Shown here: positions 57,277 to 64,000 of the stretch, in pieces
How positions within the stretch are numbered: position 1 is the stretch's first letter
How the letters are laid out: each line of letters begins with the position of its first letter
Source of the DNA: Marinobacterium sedimentorum
Lineage (GTDB): Bacteria; Pseudomonadota; Gammaproteobacteria; Pseudomonadales; Balneatricaceae
Assembly: GCF_024267675.1 (NCBI RefSeq)
Contig: NZ_JALDYX010000012.1
Coordinates: 60,866 to 124,865 of the forward strand
Direction of reading: 5' to 3'
DNA: 64,000 nt
Notes under the pieces: model-generated
Database searches by the model: none
Seen by the model: only the letters and a program-made list of their open reading frames with translations
Told to the model about the DNA's origin: nothing
Translations under genes and position numbers: made by a program

Positions 57277-59496
57277 TTACAGTGGCTGCAGGTTGGCGTA
57301 ACCGAGCATCAGCCACTTGGAGCCCTCGTCATCAAAATTCACCTGCACCCGTGCCTTGGGGCCAGAGCCTTCGTAGTTGATTACGGTGCCTTCACCAAAC
57401 TTGGCGTGGCCGACGCGCTGGCCCAGGGAAATACTGGTGGCGGGGACTTCGGCGTTGGCCAGTGAGGAGCTGCTGCCCTGAAACAGGGGCTCGCTCGACG
57501 TCCGTGCCGTCAGCGGACGGCGTACCTGGGCATTGAGGCGCACTTCCTCGATCAGCTCGGGCGGCACTTCCTGGATAAAGCGCGAGGCGCGATTGAAGTT
57601 TTCCTGGCCGTGCAGCCGGCGTGATTCGGCGTAGGTCAGATACAGCTTCTGCATCGCCCGGGTAATGCCGACGTAGCACAGGCGGCGCTCTTCCTCGAGC
57701 CGGCCGGGCTCCTCGATCGACATCTTGTGGGGGAACAGGCCTTCTTCCATGCCGGCCAGGAACACCAGCGGAAACTCCAGTCCCTTGGCCGAGTGCAGTG
57801 TCATCATCTGCACGCTGTCCTGATGTTCGTCGGCCTGGGCGTCACCGGCATCCAGTGCCGCCTGATCGAGAAAGGCAACCAGGGGCGTGCGGGCTTCTCC
57901 CTCTTCGGTGTCGATATCTTCCTGCCAGCTGCCGGCAAACTGGCGCGCCGCCGTGATCAGCTCATCAAGGTTTTCGAGGCGCGACTGTGCCTTTTCGCCC
58001 TTTTCCTTCTCGTGATGCTGGACCAGGCCGCTGTGCTTGATCATGTGCTCGGTCTGCTCGTGCAGCTGAGTATCCCGAGTCTCGGTGTCGAGCCTGTCGA
58101 TCAGTTCGAGGAAGGCCCGCAGCGCATTGCCGGCGCGGGCCGGCAGCAGCCCCTGCTCGATAATTTCGCAGGCCGCCTGCCACATGCTCAGTTCCTGCTC
58201 GCGGGCATGCTGGCGCAGCAGTTCGATGGTACGGGTGCCTATGCCGCGGGTCGGTACATTGATCACGCGCTCCATGGCGGTGTCGTTGTGACGGCTCGAC
58301 ATCAGGCGCAGATAGGCCAGGGCGTTCTTGATTTCCAGCCGGTCGTAGAAGCGCTGTCCGCCGTAGATGCGATAGGGCACGCCTGCGCGAATCAGCATTT
58401 CCTCGAGTATGCGTGACTGGGCATTGGAGCGGTAGAGTACGGCTGCATCGACCCGCAGGTTGCCGTCCTGCACCCACTGCTGGATGCGGCCGACTATAAA
58501 GCTGGCTTCGTCCTGTTCGTTGAAGGCCGAGTAGACCGACAGTGGCTCGCCATCACTGCCTTCGGTCCAGAGCTGCTTGCCGAGACGCCCCTGGTTATTG
58601 CCGATCACGGCGTTGGCCGCCTGCAGGATACTGTTGGTGGAGCGGTAGTTTTGCTCCAGCTTGATGGTCGTGGTGCCGGGGAAATGTTCCGGCAGGTTCT
58701 GGATATTTTCGATGCGGGCGCCGCGCCAGCCGTAGATCGACTGATCATCGTCGCCGACCGCCATCAGCTTGCGTTCTGTGCCGCAGAGCAGGCGCAGCCA
58801 GGCGTACTGGATGGCATTGGTGTCCTGAAACTCATCCACCAGCAGGTAGCGAAAACGCTCCTGATAGTGCTTGAGCAGCGCCGGCGAGCGGTCGCGCAGC
58901 AGTTCAAGGCTGCGCAGCAGCAGTTCGCCGAAGTCGATCATGCCGCCCCGCTCGCAGGCCTGTTCATAGGCGACATAGACGTTCAGCATGGTGCGCTGGA
59001 AGGGATCGTTGGAGGGCTCTATGTGGCGTGCGCGCAGACCTTCGTCTTTCTGGGCGTTAATGAACCACTGGAACTGTCGTGCCGGCCAGCGCTGTTCGTC
59101 CAGGTTCATGTCCTTGGCCAGGCGCTTGATCAGCCGCAACTGATCATCGCTGTCCATGATCTGAAAATTGTCCGGCAGGCCCGCATCGCGCCAGTGCGCG
59201 CGCAGCAGTCGGTGTGCCAGGCCGTGGAAGGTGCCGACCCACATGCCGTGGGGGTTGAGCCCCAGCAGCTCCTCGATACGCCCGCGCATTTCCCGTGCGG
59301 CCTTGTTGGTAAAGGTCACCGCCATGATCGAGTAGGGCGAGATGTCCTCGACCTGGATCAGCCAGGCAATGCGATGCACCAGCACGCGGGTTTTGCCGGA
59401 ACCGGCACCAGCCAGCACCAGCAGATTCTGCACCGGTGCAGAGACCGCTTCGCGCTGGGCATCGTTGAGTGAGTCGAGAATCGGGGTTAAATCCAT
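57277..59496 (-). CDS. uvrD: DNA helicase II UvrD
   Basis: This 739-residue superfamily 1A 3'-5' helicase of nucleotide-excision and mismatch repair has Walker A LVLAGAGSGKTRVL, DEFQDTN (motif II), GDDDQSIYGWRGA (motif III), QNYRST (IV), VQMMTLHSAKGLEFPLVF (V) and GITRAMQKLYLTYA (VI). The C-terminal tail ends GYANLQPL, as in UvrD. A LexA-like box overlaps its promoter. Confidence 0.96.
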   Translation of the reverse strand: MDLTPILDSLNDAQREAVSAPVQNLLVLAGAGSGKTRVLVHRIAWLIQVEDISPYSIMAVTFTNKAAREMRGRIEELLGLNPHGMWVGTFHGLAHRLLRAHWRDAGLPDNFQIMDSDDQLRLIKRLAKDMNLDEQRWPARQFQWFINAQKDEGLRARHIEPSNDPFQRTMLNVYVAYEQACERGGMIDFGELLLRSLELLRDRSPALLKHYQERFRYLLVDEFQDTNAIQYAWLRLLCGTERKLMAVGDDDQSIYGWRGARIENIQNLPEHFPGTTTIKLEQNYRSTNSILQAANAVIGNNQGRLGKQLWTEGSDGEPLSVYSAFNEQDEASFIVGRIQQWVQDGNLRVDAAVLYRSNAQSRILEEMLIRAGVPYRIYGGQRFYDRLEIKNALAYLRLMSSRHNDTAMERVINVPTRGIGTRTIELLRQHAREQELSMWQAACEIIEQGLLPARAGNALRAFLELIDRLDTETRDTQLHEQTEHMIKHSGLVQHHEKEKGEKAQSRLENLDELITAARQFAGSWQEDIDTEEGEARTPLVAFLDQAALDAGDAQADEHQDSVQMMTLHSAKGLEFPLVFLAGMEEGLFPHKMSIEEPGRLEEERRLCYVGITRAMQKLYLTYAESRRLHGQENFNRASRFIQEVPPELIEEVRLNAQVRRPLTARTSSEPLFQGSSSSLANAEVPATSISLGQRVGHAKFGEGTVINYEGSGPKARVQVNFDDEGSKWLMLGYANLQPL

Positions 59497-59573
59497 GGCG
59501 GCAACAATCGGGCTCTGCGGTTGATCCCGGGGGTCTCAGCTGGTTGCAGCTGGTGGCCCGGGAATATAAAGGG

Positions 59574-59593
59574 CTGTATGGGCGTCCAGTATA
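59574..59593 (-). promoter_or_regulatory. LexA-like site and -10 of uvrD
   Basis: CTGTATGGGCGTCCAG (59574-59589) fits CTGT-N8-ACAG with one mismatch, the same deviation I recall for the Escherichia coli uvrD site. It overlaps a minus-strand -10 box TATACT (59588-59593). Confidence 0.55.
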
Positions 59594-59626
59594 ACCCGAA
59601 CGACGGCGATTGGCTGCCGCCCTGAA

Positions 59627-60604
59627 TCAGGGCAGCTGCGAGGGGTGTTCTATGCGGTGCAGCAGGATGCGCTTGAGCTCGTCGGGGTTCTTGAGCTTCA
59701 TTTCCCCGCCCTGACGGCCGGCCTGTTCGATGCCCAGCCAGGGGATCAGGCGCGAGAGCCAGAAACGCATCGCCGCGGTGCGGGTCAGCTGCGACCAGGC
59801 CTGACGCTCATCGTCCGTGAAGGGGCGCACTTCGTTGTAGGCCTGCAGCAGTGCCGCTTCACGTTCAGCGTCTATGCCGCCATCGGGCCTGCTGCACCAG
59901 TCGTTGGCCACAATCGCCAGGTCGTACAGCAGATAGGCGGTGGCGGCGTTGTAGACGTCCAGAATGGCACTTACGTCGGTGCCGTTGAAGAGGGCGTTGT
60001 CGTGGAAGAGGTCACCATGGATCACGCCCATGGGCAGATCCAGTTTGGCTGCACGCAGGGCATCAAAGTTGCGTACTTCGGTGCTGAGCAGCAGGGCTTC
60101 GTCTTCCGGCAACAGGCGGGCAATCTGCTGGCTCTCGCGCCGCCACCAGAACACGCCACGGTGGGCCTGGCGGTGCAGGTAGAACTCGGAACCGGCCAGG
60201 TGCAGCTGTGCCAGGGCTGCGCCAATGGAGCTGCAGTGCGCCGGGCCGAGTTCACTCTGGGCCACATGCTGGCCGCCAAAGCGTGGCAGCAGCAGCGCCG
60301 GGCGGCCGTGCAATTGCTTCAGGGCAATGCCGTCTCGGTCCTTGAAGGGCGCGGGCACCGGGCTGCCGCGCTCGGCCAGCCAGCAGGTCAGCTCGACGAA
60401 AAAGGGCATTTCGTCCAGCGTAAACTCTTCGAACAGCGTGAGGACAAACTCCTGTTCGGTGCCGGCAGGGCTTTTAAGCGTGACAAAATAGTTGGTGTTT
60501 TCTATACCGCCTTCTATACCCTTGTGGGCGACCAGCGTGCCGAGATCAAAGTCGGCCAGCAGGCGGTTGAGGTCCTGAGCAGTTACTTCTGTATATACCG
60601 CCAC
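59627..60604 (-). CDS. thrB: Homoserine kinase (choline-kinase-fold type)
   Basis: This 325-residue kinase phosphorylates homoserine in threonine synthesis. It is the aminoglycoside-phosphotransferase-fold type of pseudomonads and not the GHMP type: NTNYFVTL with a nucleotide-binding region, and MGVIHGDLFHDNALFN and ILDVYNAATAYLLYDLAIVANDW as the catalytic and metal loops. It follows DUF2782 by 4 bp. Confidence 0.93.
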   Translation of the reverse strand: MAVYTEVTAQDLNRLLADFDLGTLVAHKGIEGGIENTNYFVTLKSPAGTEQEFVLTLFEEFTLDEMPFFVELTCWLAERGSPVPAPFKDRDGIALKQLHGRPALLLPRFGGQHVAQSELGPAHCSSIGAALAQLHLAGSEFYLHRQAHRGVFWWRRESQQIARLLPEDEALLLSTEVRNFDALRAAKLDLPMGVIHGDLFHDNALFNGTDVSAILDVYNAATAYLLYDLAIVANDWCSRPDGGIDAEREAALLQAYNEVRPFTDDERQAWSQLTRTAAMRFWLSRLIPWLGIEQAGRQGGEMKLKNPDELKRILLHRIEHPSQLP

Positions 60605-60608
60605 AATA

Positions 60609-60890
60609 TTACCAGCTGAAGATGACCCATTTGGGGATTAGCAGGGAGGATTCTTCGAAGCGGCTGAATTCACCGCTACCCTCGACCGGCACCAGATAAT
60701 AGGGCTTCCCGATTTTGGGAACCACCTTGACCTCTTTCAGAACACCGTTGACCCGGTATTCATAAAAGGCGCGTTCGTCGTTATGGCGAATGGTGATTTG
60801 CGGGGCGTCCGGCCCGAACTCTGGCAGTGTCTCCGCCTGCGCCGGCGGCACCAGCAGAAGGCTGGCGAGCAACAGCAGTTTTTTCATCAT
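60609..60890 (-). CDS. DUF2782 periplasmic protein
   Basis: This ~93-residue exported protein has a signal peptide (MMKKLLLLASLLLVPPAQA), then PQITIRHNDERAFYEYRVNGVLKEV and VPKIGKPYYLVP, the DUF2782 pattern. Function is unknown. It precedes thrB and diverges from polA, the usual arrangement in pseudomonads. Starts at 60890 or 60887 are both possible. Confidence 0.88.
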   Translation of the reverse strand: MMKKLLLLASLLLVPPAQAETLPEFGPDAPQITIRHNDERAFYEYRVNGVLKEVKVVPKIGKPYYLVPVEGSGEFSRFEESSLLIPKWVIFSW

Positions 60891-60980
60891 ATTTCCATAT
60901 TCGTTGGTTGGCTGCGGCATATTTAATATGATTGTCAGCCCTGACACTATCCCCCGGCACTAACAATCATGGATACCGCT

Positions 60981-63743
60981 ATGAGCGAGCAACACCCATC
61001 CCTCATTCTAGTCGACGGCTCTTCCTATTTATACCGTGCATTCTTTGCTTCCCAGCAGGCCGACATGCGCACCAAAGAGGGCTTTCCGACAGGCGCGGTG
61101 CGGGTGGTGACCTCGATGCTGCGCAGCCTGATCAAGCAGTACCCGAAAAGCCCGGTGGTGGTGGTGTTCGACGCCAAGGGCAAAACCTTCAGGGACGAGC
61201 TGTTTGCCGAGTACAAGGCCCAGCGCCCGTCCATGCCCGATGATCTGCGCCTGCAGATCGAGCCAATTCACGACATTATCCGCGCCATGGGCCTGCCCCT
61301 GCTGATGGTGGACGGGGTCGAGGCCGATGATGTGATCGGCACCCTGGCGCGTCAGGCCAGCGCCAAAGCCATGAGTACGCTTATCTCCACCGGGGACAAG
61401 GATATGGCGCAGCTGGTGGATGAGCATGTGACCCTGATCAACACCATGAACGATGTCCGCATGGATGCCGCCGGGGTGGAGGAAAAGTACGGCATTGCGC
61501 CGGAACTGGTGATCGATCTGCTGGCGCTGATGGGGGACAAGGTCGACAACATTCCAGGTGTCCCGGGGGTGGGGGAAAAGACGGCGCTGGGGCTGTTGCA
61601 GGGCATTGGCGGCATAGCCGCGCTCTATGAAAACCTCGACAAGATTGCCACCCTGGGCTTTCGCGGTGCCAAGACGATGGCCAAAAAACTGCAGGAAAAC
61701 CGGGAAGCCGCAGAGCTTTCGTACCTGCTGGCGACCATCAAGACCGATGTCGAGCTGGATCTTGGCGTAACCGACTTTGGCCTGCCGGCGCCCGACAATG
61801 ACAAACTGCTGGAGCTGTTTGAGCGCTTTTCGTTCCGCAGCTGGATTCAGGAACTGGGCAGCTCGTCGCGGGCTGACACTATTGCGCAGGCCGCTGCCGA
61901 TGCCACAGCAGGTACGGTTGCTGCTGAACCTGCGCAGATCGAATACGAAACCCTGCTGGAGCAGGCGGATCTGGATCGCTGGATCAGCGCGCTCAAGGTC
62001 TCGAGTCTGTTTGCTTTTGATACCGAAACGACCAGCCTGGACTCGATGCAGGCGGAGCTGGTCGGTGTGTCCTTTGCCATTGAGCCTGGCCGCGCGGCCT
62101 ATGTGCCCCTGGCCCACGACTATGTGGGCGCTCCGGAGCAGCTTGACCGCGCCGCGGTGCTGGCCCAGCTCAAGCCGCTGCTGGAAGATGCGAATCTCGC
62201 CAAGGTTGGCCAGCACATCAAGTACGACATGAATGTGCTGGCGCGTTACGGCATTGAGCTCCAGGGCGTGGCATTCGATACCATGCTGGAGTCCTATGTG
62301 CTTAATTCCGTGGTGACCCGCCATGACATGGACAGCCTTGCCGATGTCTATCTCGGACTGCAGACGGTGCACTTCGAAGATATCGCCGGCAAGGGCAAGA
62401 AACAGCTGACGTTCAACCAGATTGCGCTGGAACAGGCGGCTCCCTATGCCGCCGAAGACGCTGATATTACGCTGCGCCTGCACCAGGTGCTGCATGCCCG
62501 CCTGAGCGAGGAGGGCAGGCTGCTGCAGGTTTTCGAGGAAATCGAAAAGCCGCTGATCCCGGTACTGTCCCGGATCGAGCGCAACGGTGCCCTGGTGGAT
62601 GCCAACCTCCTGGGCAAGCAGAGTGTGGAGATCGGCGAGCGCCTGGTCATGCTGGAGCGCGAGGCGTTCGAGCTGGCGGGGCGGCCATTCAACCTGAGTT
62701 CCCCCAAGCAGCTGCAGCAGATCTTCTATGAGGAGCAGAAGCTGCCGGTACTGAAAAAGACCCCCAAGGGGGCGCCATCGACCGCCGAGGAAGTGCTGCA
62801 GGAACTGGCGCTGGACTACCCGCTGCCCAAGCTGATTCTGGAGCACCGGGGCCTGAGCAAGCTCAAGTCTACCTATACCGACAAGCTGCCGCTGATGATC
62901 AATCCGACCACCGGCCGCATCCATACCTCCTATCACCAGGCCATTACCGCCACCGGGCGCCTGTCATCCACCGACCCCAACCTGCAGAACATTCCAATTC
63001 GCAGCGCCGAGGGGCGGCGCATTCGTCAGGCCTTCATTGCGCCCGAGGGTTACCGCCTGGTGGCGGCGGATTACTCCCAGATCGAGCTGCGCATTATGGC
63101 GCACCTGTCGCAGGACCCGGGGCTGCTGAGTGCCTTTTCCAAGGGCGAGGATATTCACCGTGCCACGGCGGCGGAAGTGTTCAAGGTTGCGCTGGATCAG
63201 GTCAGCATCGAGCAGCGTCGCAGCGCCAAGGCCATCAACTTCGGCCTGATTTATGGCATGTCGGCCTTCGGGCTGGGCAAGCAGCTCGGGATAGGCCGTA
63301 ACGAGGCGCAGCAGTATATCGATCACTACTTTGCCACCTATCCCGGGGTGCAGCGGTACATGGACGATATTCGCGAAAAGGCAAGGGCTCAGGGCTACGT
63401 CGAGACACTGTTCGGGCGCAGGCTCTATCTGCCGGAAATCAATGCCAGCAATGGCATGCGCCGTCAGGGGGCCGAGCGCACGGCCATAAATGCGCCCATG
63501 CAGGGTACGGCGGCGGACATTATCAAACGTGCGATGGTGCAGGTGGCGCAGTGGCTGGACGACACCGGACTGGATGTCCGCGTCATCATGCAGGTACACG
63601 ATGAACTGGTGTTCGAGGTACGGGAGGAGCTGGTTGATGCCTTCGTGCCAGAGGTGAAGGCGCGCATGGCCGCGGCGGCGAAGATGGATGTGCCCTTGCT
63701 GGTCGAGGCGGGCGTCGGCGCGCACTGGGACGAGGCGCACTGA
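60981..63743 (+). CDS. polA: DNA polymerase I
   Basis: This 920-residue protein has three domains: a 5'-3' exonuclease beginning [16 protein letters not shown] with the [10 protein letters not shown] and [18 protein letters not shown] metal/HhH motifs; a 3'-5' proofreading domain with FDTETTSLD and DVYLGLQ; and the polymerase with [27 protein letters not shown] (motif A), [20 protein letters not shown] (motif B) and [10 protein letters not shown] (motif C). ATG 60981 with GGA 7 bp upstream is preferred; ATG 60969 is in frame. Confidence 0.97.
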   Translation: MSEQHPSLILVDGSSYLYRAFFASQQADMRTKEGFPTGAVRVVTSMLRSLIKQYPKSPVVVVFDAKGKTFRDELFAEYKAQRPSMPDDLRLQIEPIHDIIRAMGLPLLMVDGVEADDVIGTLARQASAKAMSTLISTGDKDMAQLVDEHVTLINTMNDVRMDAAGVEEKYGIAPELVIDLLALMGDKVDNIPGVPGVGEKTALGLLQGIGGIAALYENLDKIATLGFRGAKTMAKKLQENREAAELSYLLATIKTDVELDLGVTDFGLPAPDNDKLLELFERFSFRSWIQELGSSSRADTIAQAAADATAGTVAAEPAQIEYETLLEQADLDRWISALKVSSLFAFDTETTSLDSMQAELVGVSFAIEPGRAAYVPLAHDYVGAPEQLDRAAVLAQLKPLLEDANLAKVGQHIKYDMNVLARYGIELQGVAFDTMLESYVLNSVVTRHDMDSLADVYLGLQTVHFEDIAGKGKKQLTFNQIALEQAAPYAAEDADITLRLHQVLHARLSEEGRLLQVFEEIEKPLIPVLSRIERNGALVDANLLGKQSVEIGERLVMLEREAFELAGRPFNLSSPKQLQQIFYEEQKLPVLKKTPKGAPSTAEEVLQELALDYPLPKLILEHRGLSKLKSTYTDKLPLMINPTTGRIHTSYHQAITATGRLSSTDPNLQNIPIRSAEGRRIRQAFIAPEGYRLVAADYSQIELRIMAHLSQDPGLLSAFSKGEDIHRATAAEVFKVALDQVSIEQRRSAKAINFGLIYGMSAFGLGKQLGIGRNEAQQYIDHYFATYPGVQRYMDDIREKARAQGYVETLFGRRLYLPEINASNGMRRQGAERTAINAPMQGTAADIIKRAMVQVAQWLDDTGLDVRVIMQVHDELVFEVREELVDAFVPEVKARMAAAAKMDVPLLVEAGVGAHWDEAH

Positions 63744-63802
63744 CGCTAGCTGCTATTAATAAACCGGTGGCATTTTACGTCTGTAGAGCCGGTTTAATCT
63801 GT

Positions 63803-63922
63803 GGCGCAGGATGCGCCGCCATTGGCCAACGGCCAATGCGAGCCCTTGAAAATGCAGGGATTTCACAAATTCCGCCCGATTTTCAAGGGCAATGATGAAA
63901 CAGGGCGGGACGACCTGTTTCA
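63803..63922. repeat. Run of four inverted repeats behind polA
   Basis: Four hairpins follow each other: GGCGCA/TGCGCC (63803-63817), ATTGGCC/GGCCAAT (63821-63837), GCCCTTGAAAAT/ATTTTCAAGGGC (63842-63890, 12 bp perfect) and TGAAACAGG/CCTGTTTCA (63896-63922). No gene is seen between 63744 and the window end. It might be a REP/BIME-type cluster or part of a structured RNA continuing beyond the window. Confidence 0.75.
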
Positions 63923-64000
63923 CCGCCGATGAGATGGTCTCCTCTCTCTTACCGAGCCGGCGTCAGAATGCGCCATGATGGATGTGTACGCACCATCAAA

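Noticed and set aside
61029..62936. A 635-codon open frame antisense to polA
   Set aside because: polA motifs are intact on the + strand; this is the same codon-bias effect.

Overview
The window looks like the replication-origin region of a marine gammaproteobacterium, probably Oceanospirillales (Marinobacterium- or Pseudomonas-like). The gene order yidC-mnmE ... mnmG-rsmG-parA-parB-atpIBEFHAGDC-glmU-glmS, a phoBR/pst cluster with very long PstA and PstC, ubiCA, and a polA locus with DUF2782 and choline-kinase-type thrB all fit this. The assignment rests on gene order and protein resemblance by eye; no search was run. The core is GC-rich, which leaves many long but meaningless antisense open frames.

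Layout. 0-2.7 kb: 3' part of yidC, then mnmE. 2.8-5.1 kb: leftward EamA exporter and an M24-fold protein that keeps the diagnostic residues of the DMSP lyase DddP. 5.1-6.1 kb: gene-free, AT-rich stretch with DnaA boxes in two opposed groups, the likely oriC. 6.1-10.3 kb: mnmG, rsmG, parA, parB. 10.5-17.7 kb: the whole F1Fo ATP synthase operon behind a strong sigma-70 promoter. 17.8-22.1 kb: TrmB-type regulator divergent from glmU, then glmS. 22.1-26.2 kb: accessory patch with a TerB-like gene, a decayed second copy of the glmS 3' end, a relic of an integron-type tyrosine recombinase, and cassette-like genes (DUF1080, GDCCVxC protein, MerF, STAS/SEC14, ZIP transporter), the last two clearly AT-rich. 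26.2-34.3 kb: amine and amino-acid catabolism: puuB/puuA, an Lrp regulator whose 3' end is repeated in a 260-bp tandem array, hppD, an NSS transporter and a Glu/Leu/Phe/Val dehydrogenase. 34.5-40.7 kb: single-subunit glutamate-synthase-like protein, RpiR regulator and a TRAP transporter whose binding-protein gene faces its permease genes. 40.8-48.8 kb: DUF416, small membrane proteins, an MDR oxidoreductase, cysZ, phoR, phoB, ubiA, ubiC, DUF1415. 48.8-55.8 kb: phoU, pstB, pstA, pstC, pstS. 55.9-64 kb: thioesterase, methyltransferase, uvrD, thrB, DUF2782, polA, and a hairpin-rich tail.

How parts work together. The phosphate genes form one regulon: phoB, pstS and pstC each have two half-sites 11 bp apart, with a -10 box exactly 10 bp from the proximal half-site. 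The TrmB-type gene and glmU share a short divergent region with a perfect inverted repeat, pointing to control of UDP-GlcNAc synthesis. The Lrp regulator, hppD, transporter and dehydrogenase look like an aromatic or branched amino-acid uptake and catabolism unit. puuA/puuB and the TRAP system add to the same scavenging lifestyle.

Most unusual signals: (1) an integron-like relic at about 23.0-26.1 kb; (2) displaced, decayed copies of gene 3' ends downstream of two intact genes, glmS and lrp; (3) a DddP-like gene next to the origin; (4) two families of 52-bp palindromic repeats and a run of four hairpins after polA.
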